In this document: piece after piece, positions 1 to 64,000 of the stretch
Position numbering within the stretch: the stretch's first letter is position 1
How the letters are laid out: every line of letters starts with the position of its first letter
Assembly (NCBI GenBank): GCA_054601695.1
Contig: BAAHQB010000175.1
Span: 1-64,000, forward strand
Direction: 5' to 3'
DNA length: 64,000 nt
Origin: Amorphochlora amoebiformis
Taxonomy: Eukaryota > Cercozoa > Chlorarachniophyceae
Program-made: the position numbers and the translations under genes
The notes under the pieces: generated by a model
Seen by the model: only the letters and a program-made list of their open reading frames with translations
Told to the model about the DNA's origin: nothing
The model's database searches: none

Positions 1-41
<41 letters not shown>

Positions 42-89
42 TACTTTGTATATACAGATTTAGTTCAGCCATATATATATATAATATAT

Positions 90-163
<74 letters not shown>

Positions 164-216
164 AAGATATATATATATATAATTACATATATATTAGTTT
201 CAATGGTATATATATA
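1..216. repeat. (TA)n array
   Basis: Nearly pure alternating TA with short interruptions. No coding signal on either strand. It abuts the (GC)n block and probably belongs to an intron or the 3' flank of the minus-strand propeller gene. Confidence 0.9.
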
Positions 217-1127
217 ATATGCGCGCGCGCGCGCGCGACCCACGCGCGCGCGCGCGCGCGCGCGCGCGCGCGCGCGCGCGCGCGCGATTTCACGCACGAC
301 AACCCCGGCCCCCGACACACGCGGACCAGGCCACACACACACACGCCCGCCCACCCGAACCCGAAACCAAACAGACACACCCCGCCCGCGCGCGCGCGCG
401 CGCGCGCGCGCGCCCGCGCGCGCGCGCGCGCGCGCGCGCGCGCGCGCGCGCGCGCGCGCGCGCACGCACACGACACACGACACACGCGCGCGCGCGCGCG
501 CGCGCGCGCGCGCGCGCGCGCGCGCGCGCGCGCGCGCGCGCGCACCCGAGGCGCACGACCACACACGCGCGCGCGCGCGCGCGCGCGCGCCAAGCGCGCG
601 CACGCAACCGACACCCACCCGCCCGACCACCCCGCCCAACCGCCGCGCGCCGCGCGCGCGCGCGCGCGCGCGCGCGCGCGCGCGCGCGCGCGCGCGCGCC
701 GCCACACACACACGCACGCGCACGCGCACCGCGAGCGCGCGCGCGCGCGCGCGCGCGCGCGCGGCGAACAAACAACCGCGCGCGCGCGCGCGCGCGCGCG
801 CGCGCGCGCGCGCGCGCGCGCGCGCGCGCGCGCGCGCGCGCGCGCGCGCGCGCGCCCGCCGCGCCCGCGCGCGCGCGCGCCCGCGCGCGCCGCACGCGCC
901 CGCACGCGCGCGCGCCGCGCGCGCGCGCGCGCGCGCGCGCGCGCGCGCGCGCGCGCCGACGCCGCGCGCGCCGCGCGCACGCGCGCGCGCGCGCGCGCGC
1001 GCGCGCGCGCGCGCGCGCGCGCGCGCCCGAGACCCGCCCCGCCCCGCCCCGCACGCGCCGCGCGCGCGCGCGCGCGCGCGCGCGCGCGCGCGCGCGCGCG
1101 CGCGCGCGCGCGCGCGCGCGCGCCGCG
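217..1127. repeat. 0.9 kb (GC)n/(CA)n alternating purine-pyrimidine block
   Basis: About 910 bp of almost uninterrupted CG dinucleotides, broken by short CA-rich and CCCG pieces, set sharply inside (TA)n DNA at both edges. Six-frame translation gives Arg-Ala repeats that are artefacts. Alternating CG of this length is a classic Z-DNA-prone sequence and extremely CpG-dense. It lies downstream of the last recognised exon of the minus-strand gene, so it is either intronic or 3' flanking. Confidence 0.92.
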
Positions 1128-5344
<4,217 letters not shown>

Positions 5345-6291
5345 TTTAATTTCTTCAAATACCCCCCAACCCCCGCCAAATCCCGCCCAACCACCCCCAA
5401 GAAGTGTAAAAAGAAGAAAGATTTATTCCGAAATCCGATATTTTCCCGTATTTCTTTCCCCTTCTCCCCCCCCTTAAAAATTTTTCGCGCGCTCTTTTCT
5501 CTGCTAATATTTATCTCATATTTTTTTTCAGTTCTCACCCCCACCCCACTCCCTTTCCGTCTTATGTAGACCCTAGTACGCACCTGCGGCTGCCATGGTT
5601 GGCGGGCATCTGGGCCGATAATTTGTTTTCGCAATCTCAATAAGTCGGTACTCGTGTAGCCGATAAATTATTTGAAATTTCAAAAATTTAGGGTTTGTTC
5701 TCCTAGGAAAAACTATTCTGTGCTACCAAACACCAACTCGAATTAGTCTTTTGCTCTTGACTGAATTTACCTAAAAATTAGGACTAAGAGATAGGTAGCA
5801 TAGATATGTCATATATCTATATAAGATATATTATACCCCTTTTTAGTTTTTCGCCTTAAAAAATAAAAAGGAAAAATTTACCAGACTCGAAAACAAGTGC
5901 GGAGACGCGCGTCCGGAGCCCCGGTCATCCATCCTACCCCCAGCCCCTCCCCCCCTCCCGCATCCCCGGCCCTCAAATATTCGAAACTTCTTCCCGCCAA
6001 CGAGGACGAGCCGAAACTCGCAAACGTGAAAACACAAGGGTCTATTCAAGCGCTGAGGAATACCAAGCCGAATTAGCCACGTACTACCGACCGGATTAAG
6101 ACGTATGTTTTTTTCCATCTGATTTTGGGATTTTTGGGGGTCTGGATGGGGATGGGGATTGGAGAGGGGGGGGGGAGGGAGGAAGAGAGAGGAGAGGGAG
6201 AAAAGTGAACAGAGAGAGAGAGAGAGAGGGAGAAAGAGAAAGAGAGGGGGGAGGGAAAGATAAGTGTACAATTGTTTTGTGTTATTAGAGC
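5345..6291. promoter_or_regulatory. divergent intergenic region between propeller-like gene and kinase gene
   Basis: About 950 bp of normal-complexity DNA between two proposed start codons pointing away from each other (5344 minus, 6292 plus). It has C-rich and T-rich runs (5430-5540), a GC-richer part (5880-6060) and a G/A-rich part just before the kinase ATG (6130-6260). No TATA box or known motif can be assigned with confidence. A shared bidirectional promoter is an inference from the layout only. Confidence 0.5.
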
Positions 6292-20232
<13,941 letters not shown>

Positions 20233-20257
20233 GATCGTATACTCTAAACATATATAC

Positions 20258-20288
<31 letters not shown>

Positions 20289-20437
20289 TATGTATACATA
20301 TATATATATATGTATGTATGTATGTGTATATGTATATTATGTGTATGTGTGTGTGTGTATATATGTGTATATGAATATGTAAATATAGTATCTGTATACA
20401 GCTGTATATTATTTATATATAGATTACATTTCTATAT

Positions 20438-20471
<34 letters not shown>

Positions 20472-20485
20472 ACGATGATATATGG

Positions 20486-20549
<64 letters not shown>

Positions 20550-20557
20550 TATACATA

Positions 20558-20594
<37 letters not shown>

Positions 20595-20899
20595 CATAAA
20601 TATACTATATAATATCATGATGAGGGTATACGTTTATGACTATAAAATTGGTTGTAAAAATGAATACCGTATACAATCATAGGAGACACAAAATTGATCC
20701 GAAAAAGCAATGCACAATCTCCTAAGTCTCAGCCATACGTTTTCGCAATGACAGCAAATTGACAATATGAATCGTGAATAAAATAATAAAGCAAGGCATG
20801 TCTAGATGTATTAATTCAATGAGTTCCTAACTAGCAGTCAACATCGATCATGATCTCAATCAGATAATATAATTTTTATATTGTCATTTACACACATAA

Positions 20900-20942
<43 letters not shown>

Positions 20943-21213
20943 CGTCTTATATATATACGATATACAGTATTCAATATCCAATAAGTAGTATATACCTATA
21001 CATTATTTAGACCCGATAATTTGGTCGAATCGAACAGAACGCACTGATTCTTTTCGACTGTCGATTAACATTACAAGTTCACGACTACTACAACGATCTA
21101 GTTAATATTGAGAAGAACGTCAAGATATCTAAATCCTAAAGAACGTCATATTCAACGATGATCCCCCTTGTTGGCGTTTCACTGGTCTTCACACTCTGGC
21201 CTACGCTCTCAAG
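20233..21213. other. convergent intergenic region, kinase 3' side
   Basis: TA-rich to about 20600, then normal-complexity AT-rich DNA. It separates the kinase stop from the stop of the minus-strand gene. No further gene is recognised. Confidence 0.6.
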
Positions 21214-22083
21214 TCACTGAATTATGACAGCAAGTGCATCGCAATTCTCATACTTTTTTTTCATTCTGATCTCCTTTTCTATTCTCTTCTCTGTACACCT
21301 TTCCACTTTACATCTCTCTGTAGTGTTTATTTGAAAATCAGCTCCGGCAAAGAGGCCAGACAGCTGGGAGGGGGGGTTTGTGTGAGTGTTTTCGTGAGAG
21401 ATCACAGCCTTTGGGTGAACCAGTACAGCATTCCTCGCGTTGATCGGAAGGCTATCACCGTTAAGTCCATGGAATCTAATAGGTACATATGCAAGTTTCA
21501 GACTTGAGTCAATCAGGTGGGATAAGAAGTGCGGGAAAGACTTACATTCCGCGATTAGGCGCATAAGGATCGGCTTTGACGCCAGGCCGAAGGCAAACGC
21601 AGCGTAGGTGTACAACTTATAGGCGCTCTTCCCATACGTATAAGCTTCTTTGCTATAGTGGTAGAGTTGGGTCATGCGGGACTCGGGTTTCATGTTGACG
21701 ACGGCCTTGTCGATGATCTCTGACGTACGGAAAATTTCAGAAGACGGATCAGTCGTTTGGATTGACATGAGGAGTAAGGAACCTTTTAGAGATCGGTCGT
21801 CAAGGTTCTTAAACTCTGGGTTGTTGGCTATATCGGACGTAAAGCACTGCAGGACACAGGATTTCAATACTCCGGAGAAGGAAGAGAAGAAATGAGGTAG
21901 ACGTTTGGGTGAAAACACGCGAACCTGCACGATGAACTCGTTGACAGCTGACTTGACCTCCCCCATGGAGACTACCTGGAACTCATACTCGACGATGGAA
22001 GGTGCCTCGACGAGGATCCAGTTGTCTTTGGTCTCTTTCTGTTCGTCTGACTCCCCCCCTTTCTCCACCACGACCAGCGACAT
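21214..22083 (-). CDS. hypothetical protein, intronless, 289 aa
   Basis: An uninterrupted 290-codon frame with ATG at 22083 and TGA at 21214-21216. It is clearly non-repetitive and coding-like, unlike the rest of the window. The N-terminal half is mixed alpha/beta. A segment around residues 145-175 (YHYSKEAYTYGKSAYKLYTY, then an Ala/Phe-rich stretch) could be a weak membrane-associated helix. The C-terminus is Lys/Glu/Arg-rich. I do not recognise the family. Being single-exon among genes with 15-24 exons suggests a retrocopy, a mobile or multigene-family gene, or transfer. It lies next to the CRN/RHS-like relic at 22.4-23.0 kb, so both may be parts of one expanded family. It converges with the kinase gene. 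Confidence 0.75.
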   Translation of the reverse strand: MSLVVVEKGGESDEQKETKDNWILVEAPSIVEYEFQVVSMGEVKSAVNEFIVQVRVFSPKRLPHFFSSFSGVLKSCVLQCFTSDIANNPEFKNLDDRSLKGSLLLMSIQTTDPSSEIFRTSEIIDKAVVNMKPESRMTQLYHYSKEAYTYGKSAYKLYTYAAFAFGLASKPILMRLIAECKSFPHFLSHLIDSSLKLAYVPIRFHGLNGDSLPINARNAVLVHPKAVISHENTHTNPPSQLSGLFAGADFQINTTERCKVERCTEKRIEKEIRMKKKYENCDALAVIIQ

Positions 22084-22398
22084 TTTGGTATGCGAATTTT
22101 TGAGGAATTTTCTTATATTTATAATTCTTCGCCACCATTGAATCCCCGTTATTCACGGGTATTACTATTTATTCCATAATTCTGGAGGAATTTATCGGCA
22201 TTTTATGGATTCCGCCATGGAGCGATAAAATAAATTCGGCGGCTCGCTGTGATGGCCACGAAATCATCGATGCAAGAGGGAGGATAGCTTTCGCTGATTC
22301 TTTATTGTTGCAAGTGGGAGATAAGTTGAAAGATCTTTGAGAAATGGACCAAGGCTGAGGTCAAAAATTGGTCGGAAGATGTCAAGAAGGACGGGGAG

Positions 22399-22743
22399 TT
22401 AGATTTCGATGTCAGGAACACAATGATATGGACACAGAAAGAGGAAAAATAAGTGCACGAAACTTAACGGTCGTTCGCTCTTGAGCTCCTCTTTCGCATT
22501 GAATATTTGAATCCCGTTGGCAACTTCAGCAAGTTCTTTGAGATCATCTTTCGTCATCCTTGCAAAGTTCTCCCCGATGTACGACGTGCATGTGACGTAT
22601 TTCTGGGGGTTCTTCTTCTTCAGTGTGCAAATGAATATTTGATAAGAATCTCCTTTTTGAATTGACTTTGGATACCAGACAGGGGCTTGAAGCGTCGGAG
22701 GGCCGAAGAAGATGAGTTCTCCTTCAAGGAAATCAAAGTGCGC
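22399..22743 (-). CDS. open coding-like fragment, 115 codons
   Basis: Minus-strand frame open between two stops, no ATG near its start, preceded by a possible acceptor (CTTAAG). It includes PTLQAPVWYPKSIQKGDSYQ and later TKDDLKELAEVANGIQIF, which look like real protein sequence. The family is not recognised. On the opposite strand part of the same DNA reads FEKWTKAEVKNWSEDV, so strand assignment is not secure. Either a terminal exon of a minus-strand gene or part of a decayed, rearranged multigene-family copy. Confidence 0.4.
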   Translation of the reverse strand, partial: AHFDFLEGELIFFGPPTLQAPVWYPKSIQKGDSYQIFICTLKKKNPQKYVTCTSYIGENFARMTKDDLKELAEVANGIQIFNAKEELKSERPLSFVHLFFLFLCPYHCVPDIEI

Positions 22744-23017
22744 TTAAGAGTAGGATCGCCAACAAATACTATTACGCCGGTCGATCTGCACGTTGGATGT
22801 TCTCCTACAATATCGAGAGAGTCGTCGAAATGATCAACCAGAAAATATGTTATGTAGACGATTTCTCAAAGCTCCACGCACGACTTACTAGCTGGTGAGG
22901 CTTCGGCAAGCGCTGTGTAATAGCTCCCACTTTGGTGTTCACAAGTGCATATGTTGCGAAAGCTATGTTCGAAATCGGGAGAAAAGGCTATCGAGATGCT
23001 TACAATATCGCTGTTCA
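22744..23017 (+). pseudogene. relic resembling CRN/RHS-type multigene family protein
   Basis: Plus-strand reading contains KYYYAGRSARWMFSYNIERV at about 22760-22820, then a stop after LHARLTSW. In a shifted frame it continues as [20 protein letters not shown] (about 22936-22995) before running into TA repeats. A Y-Y-x-G-x-S-A-R-W/F-M-F motif is, from memory, typical of CRN and RHS-like proteins; this is recognition, not a search result. In-frame stops and a needed frameshift show it is broken. Confidence 0.4.
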
Positions 23018-23546
<529 letters not shown>

Positions 23547-24747
23547 GTATTATATATACGTTCGTTCATGTGTACAGCTGTTAAGACAAAACAATTTTAC
23601 CTGTGTGAAAACAATGCCATTATTAAGTACGTCATGCATCACAATTGCCGAATATCAATTCCACAAATCACTACTTGTAAACATCCCAACTATCTCTGTA
23701 GTCCAGTCTCTCAAATTTCAAATCGAATGATTTCCTCGCTCACGCCCTCGATCTCAGTCCCCCCGGCTTGTGCTTTCGTTCCTCTTGCCCACCCCAGTTC
23801 TGTTGGGTGAAACCTAGTTCACTTTGTAACTCTTAAGGTACATTAGTGAGCAGGCTCGGTATTTTAATTTAATGGAGAGGAACATTGTACCTTCTTCGCC
23901 CTTCTTCCTCCCTCCGTCCCCCTACCCCTACAACCGTAAAAATATTTTCCTCTATCACCCTCGTGAGGTTACGTATACATAGCTTTTATAATTAAAATAC
24001 ATGGAAAGGGGAGGACAGCTAAGCGTCCGTGCTACCCAAAAACTGGCTCTTTATATATATGTAAAACCCTACATATTATCACTGACATCGCACGCAATAT
24101 ATGAGAATATATATACATATAATCGATAATATAATTTTATATATTATATATATATATATATAATATTATATATATGGTATAAGTGTACCTGATTATGTAT
24201 TATATATACGTTCGTTCATGTGTACAGCTGTTAAGACAAAACAATTTTACCTGTGTGAAAACAATGCCATTATTAAGCACGTCATGCATCACAATTGCCG
24301 AATATCAATTCCACAAATCCCTACTTGTAAACATCCCAACTATCTCTGTAATCCAGTCTCTCAAATTTCAAATCGAATGATTTCCTCGCTCACGCCCTCG
24401 ATCTCAGTCCCCCCGGCTTCTTTTTTCGTTCCTCTTGCCCACCCCAGTTCTGTTGGGTGAAACCTAGTTCACTTTGTAACTCTTAAGGTACATTAGTGAG
24501 CAGGCTCGGTATTTTAATTTAATGGAGAGGAACATTGTACCTTCTTCGCCCTTCTTCCTCCCTCCGTCCCCCTCCGTACCCCCTACAACCGAAAAAATAT
24601 TTTCCTCTATCACCCCCCGTGAGGTTACGTACACATAGCTTTTGTAATTAAAATAAATGGAGGGGGGGGAGGACAGCTAAGCGTCCGTGGCACCACGGCC
24701 AAACGGCCTCTTTTTTTAAATGAAAAACCCTAAATATTATCACTGAC
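23547..24747 (+). repeat. tandem duplication of a ~540-bp segment
   Basis: Copy 1 about 23547-24086, copy 2 about 24197-24747, offset 650 bp at the left end. The copies are nearly identical with scattered substitutions and small indels (for example GTACGTCATG versus GCACGTCATG, and longer C runs in copy 2). A TA-rich spacer with unique DNA separates them. Both copies contain a short frame ([19 protein letters not shown]), but no start, splice or known domain supports coding. May be UTR or a duplicated gene remnant. Confidence 0.85.
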
Positions 24748-25741
24748 AATCGTCCCGGGAATTTGTGAGAATCTATTTAGGTACAATCGAGAAAATAATG
24801 GTAGAGATTAGGTAAATTTATGATATAAGAGAAAATAAATCCCCGGTACTAACGGGTAATCCCTGAACGGTCTATGGGTTCTTTTGGTAGCCAAAGGCAA
24901 AATTTGCGGGCTGGCATCTCGAACGGCCGCTCTCCCCATCTGCCGCCCTCCCCAGTCCCTATCTAGCCAATCCTCAACAAATCCAAACCTTTTTCGACAA
25001 GAGAACCTCTTGAAATTTTTCAGAGACATTTTTCAGACGACAGTACGCCATATTCTCTGCTAATTCGAAGATTCTACGAACTCCTTTCGCTGGACCCCAC
25101 CAACCGCCGAGCGAATAAAGTACCACATACCTCATACCAAGCGTCTTTTTGGAATAAGTTTTTTCCAATTTTATCGGAAATACAAGATCTCTCGCTCAAA
25201 TATGTTCGATCCCATGCTATTCTCCTCGACGATTGGCCAGTTCGGCCTCGGGCCGTCGTCGGAGACCTTCAATGCTTCAAATGAGGGTGAATACCCTAGT
25301 TCGATCCCGCTCTGTTTCTCTTTTCGGATATCTATTCGCCCTTGCTCTCTTCCTCGCAATCAATTCTCTCTTGTTGTCTGCTCTCACTACACAAGTCAAT
25401 TTAATCATCCGTGTCACATCTTCCAATTGTTCCTGGAACGTGCAGCATATTTGTTCTCATAGCTTCTATCCCTCTCTTCCTCCTCATGTTTTATATTACC
25501 ACTGATCTCTATCCTCTCCCTCGCTTATCCTCCCTCATCCTCCCTCATCCTCCCTCCTCCCCCTTCGATACGAATCTGTAAGTCGGAAGGAATGTGATCG
25601 TCCATGCGAACACTCTCCTCTACATACCCTTACAGTCTCTCAAGCAGCAGTCAAATTTCTCATGAGCTCCACCAATGCTAACATGTACGTTCTTCGTCCT
25701 CAGGAGCGCCTGGCCCGCTGTTTGGAAACGACGCCGACGAG
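24748..25741. promoter_or_regulatory. upstream region and probable 5'UTR of the bZIP gene
   Basis: Normal-complexity DNA without TA arrays. A strong donor (GTAAGT at 25578) and an acceptor (CCTCAG ending 25703) outline a probable 126-nt 5'UTR intron. Joining them puts a TGA in the frame of the bZIP ORF, so translation should begin downstream at 25742. Short frames here (for example 25233-25505, with a hydrophobic stretch) are not supported as genes. Confidence 0.45.
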
Positions 25742-35312
<9,571 letters not shown>

Positions 35313-37914
35313 TCCGACTTGTTCCAAACCTATTTCAGTCAGCGAGTAGAGTAGGTAAAAAGCCCTAGCTGAGGGTTTGGTGAGAAAGAAGGGATCCCCC
35401 TCTGTTTCCCTCTGAAGCCGACGTCCTACTCTCTTGATTTGATTTTTTTTCATATTTATTTTTTCGCTTCTGCTGATGCCCCTCTTTCTTTTTTTTGGGA
35501 TCTGAGAAGATAGAAAAAGAAAAAATTGAAAAAAAGAAATAAAAAGAAATAGGAAGAGGAAGTCTGGAAAATAGAATTTTGCTAATGTTATTCCGTTTTT
35601 TTTTTTTCGGTTTTTCTATATTCCTCGGTCGTTTAATACAAAATCTCCTTTTCATTTCAAGAATTTTTCAGTCGTATAATACAACGGAAGATTCACCCCT
35701 TAGATATTCATACCTTCTACCCTAACCCTACCCTTAGCTTATCCTAGGAGGCTCCAGGAACGTATCAACCTCTCTTTCCGTAATCTTTTTTATTTTTCGG
35801 GTAACTTTGTAACACGAAGGTTATCTTGGGGATATGAGTTGTCAGTTAGGTGGGTACGAATACGGTTTTACCGCTATTTTTTCCTTTTTTTGTGTTATTA
35901 TCTATTCATATGAATATATTTGTATATATATATTCATATATATGAACAATCGTACTGGTTTGAGTTGCCTTTTTCCTTTTTTTTTTTTAATTATACGAGA
36001 TATATGAGCAAAAAAACTAAAAAAAGGAAAAGAAACTTATCAAAATAATAATAAAAAAAATACCAATGTGTAAAATTAAAGAAAATGTGGAAAAAAAGAA
36101 TAACTTAGACGTACGAAGAAAGTGAAAAAAAGTGATAAAATAAATTTGGAGGGAAGGGGAAATCCAAATCCTCCTTCTTTCTTCCTCTCTTCTCTCGGGA
36201 CTGAGCTATTTCTTTCTCTTTCCTCAAAAGACAGACGAGAGCGTTCTCTCCTTCTCTTCCTCCTCTTTTTCTCTGGTTCGAGGGACAACACCTGTAAGGC
36301 ATGTTTAAACGCGCGAATTTTTCCTCAATTTCTGTTGTCTAGGAGAACGAATGAAACTCAATGGAGGGTCTGGTCACTAAAAGGGCATATATACTATTTA
36401 CGATAGCAGAAACCCCAAGACCGTGTTTTTATTATTCAAACTTTCTATTTCCTTTTCGTTTCTTTGAATAAAAAGAAGACACATATATCTAGAGAAGCAT
36501 GTAAATATACACACATATATATATATATACACACATATATATATATATATATACATGCTTGATTCCCGCCCAATTGTTTAGCTGATAGACCCTTTATTTT
36601 CTGCTATAAGAAAACACAAAGAAATACCTTCAGCCAACCTGTACATAAATATGCTTTCATTCTCTCTCCTAGAAAATCAATCGTTTAATGTGAATCGATT
36701 GCGAAATTTCCTCGAACTCGAACTAACTCTCTCGATTCAGTCCATCTGTTGAGCTCAAACTTGATTCCCGCGACTCTCCTCTCTTCTTTCCACTCTCTCC
36801 TTCCTCTCGATTACTTCTTGGTGTTGATTGTTAAGTATTCAGTTTTCAAAAAAAACGAGTAAAAAAAAAAAAAAAAAAAACCACAGGAATCTTAAAAATA
36901 TGAAATAGAAATTGGAAAAACTTAAAAAAAAAAAATGCTTTAAAAAAAAAAAAAAAAGAAACACTCATTCCTCCGTCCCTCTCCCTCTTCGCTCTTTGTC
37001 TCTCCCTTCTCCTCCCCCGTTCCTTAGTGTACCGTATGATCTTAAGCCGTAAAACGCATATTCAGAAGTGTGTAAAAACTATACTATATTGACAATAATA
37101 GCTACTCACTAGACATACATCGATGAAGTCCAAACAATAGGCTCTGGCCAGGCCTGCAGCACGTGCGCAAAATCTAAATCAGTCTCTTTACAGGCCGCAT
37201 CTGAGCGGTCCTCGTAGCTACTAGAGCTAGTCTTCTAAAGGTTTCGTTTATTACCTTGGCGCATGCATGCTCCATCGAAAAGCTTGGCTGTATCCTGCTC
37301 GCAGTAAAGGTTATTCTGATTATTTGGCAATCGATCGATATTCAAGAATTGGGGATTAGTTGTAGTATGATAATAAATCATGGTATCTAGAGAATATATA
37401 ATCTAGGCTAGGTAATATATATATATATATATATATATAGTTACATATATATATATACATATATACACATGTCATAGATAAATAACGTATATCATGGCAT
37501 GATATCGTCTAGATCGTCTAGATCGTGTGTGGATATATACTAGATATAGTATATGTGTATATATATTATAATTAATAATTATTTAGATTATACAAGTAGT
37601 ATACTATGGGTCTTATTTCTGGTCTAGAGCTTGTAAATGATGGGCATGTACTATGATGTACTAGTCAATAATCATTGTTCGTCCTAATGTTATATTATTA
37701 GCAGATCTATCAGTATCATACGTAATTGATCTTAGTACTCGCATAAACTTAGGGGTAAACTTACAATCTCGCGATCATAAATCTACAATCTCGCGACCAC
37801 AAATCTACAACAGCTCTGCAGAGCCGAGCGGCCCGGATCTGCCTGCCACTACCAACGTCTTCCAGCCAACATGTCATAATATCGGTTGTTCTCTTAAGCT
37901 TTCTTGCGACCCTG
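35313..37914. other. convergent intergenic region between bZIP and SERINC genes
   Basis: The longest stretch without TA arrays. AT-rich, with poly-A, poly-T and C/T-rich runs (35470-35640, 36000-36260, 36850-37015) and one small TA patch (36514-36556, 37412-37480). It holds the 3' flanks of both genes. I see no ORF with support, no tRNA and no clear terminator motif. Confidence 0.6.
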
Positions 37915-63639
<25,725 letters not shown>

Positions 63640-63844
63640 GTATATATAACATATATGTAATATATTTCTTTTTTCATATACATACATATGCTTGTACACG
63701 TGTTTATTTGTCACACACACAGATATATATATATATATATATGAATAAATATAAATAAATAAATATATATATATATATATATACACGTATATATTTATAT
63801 GTAAGTCTATGTGAATTTAATGTATATATTTATATGTATGTATA

Positions 63845-63890
<46 letters not shown>

Positions 63891-64000
63891 ATGTATATAT
63901 ATATATATATTATATATGTAAAAAGAAAAAAAATATGTATATGTATACATAATATATACATATATATATATATATATGTATTTAAAGTTATATATGTAAG
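63640..64000. repeat. TA-rich intron start at the right edge
   Basis: Donor GTATATAT after exon 63604-63639 followed by TA-rich DNA to the window end. No exon recognised. Confidence 0.8.

Noticed and set aside
25202-25505. Short hydrophobic frames upstream of the bZIP gene
   Set aside because: No splice connection in frame with the bZIP ORF and no family signal; treated as 5' region.
35313-37914. Search for tRNA or rRNA genes in the unique intergenic DNA
   Set aside because: No cloverleaf with A and B boxes and no rRNA-like conserved sequence was seen by eye.

Overview
This window is nuclear DNA from a microbial eukaryote, probably a protist or alga. It has spliced genes of 15-24 very short exons (mostly 30-80 nt), GT-AG introns, TTAGGG-type repeats, and eukaryote-only families (SERINC, voltage-gated cation channel, bZIP, kinase). 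The species cannot be named from the sequence. A stramenopile-like lineage is possible from the bZIP and kinase styles, but that is only an impression. TAA, TAG and TGA all behave as stops. Most of the 64 kb is low-complexity intron: (TA)n arrays that often start at the donor (GTATAT) and end at the acceptor (TATAG), plus blocks of (CCCTAA)n. Long Tyr-Ile, Arg-Ala or Arg-Glu open frames are translations of these arrays, not genes.

Layout. 1312-5344 (-): 3' part of a beta-propeller-like gene, with a 0.9 kb (GC)n block further down. 5345-6291: divergent intergenic region. 6292-20232 (+): TKL-like protein kinase. 21214-22083 (-): intronless gene of unknown function, convergent with the kinase. 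22399-23017: relic that may belong to a CRN/RHS-like family. 23547-24747: two tandem copies of a 540-bp segment. 25742-35312 (+): 24-exon bZIP protein with a consistent reading phase throughout. 35313-37914: convergent intergenic DNA. 37915-53477 (-): SERINC membrane protein in about 23 exons. 53478-57099: divergent intergenic DNA and possible first exons. 57100-63639 (+): N-terminal part of a voltage-gated K+-channel-like gene that runs off the right edge.

The main discovery candidate is architectural. Nearly every gene has truncated echoes of its own exons inside the neighbouring introns. Echoes upstream of an exon keep only its 5' end with the acceptor side; echoes downstream keep only its 3' end with the donor side. 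I see about 25 loci in five genes on both strands without a clear exception. The echoes are embedded in, or have become, the TA, minisatellite and TTAGGG arrays. The TTAGGG-type blocks lie mostly with CCCTAA on the sense strand and often end right at a 3' splice site. In that orientation they offer CTAAC, a branch-point-like motif, every 6 nt.

The genes show no shared pathway. They are ordinary housekeeping or signalling genes (kinase, transcription factor, lipid/membrane carrier, ion channel) in an unusually repeat-inflated region.
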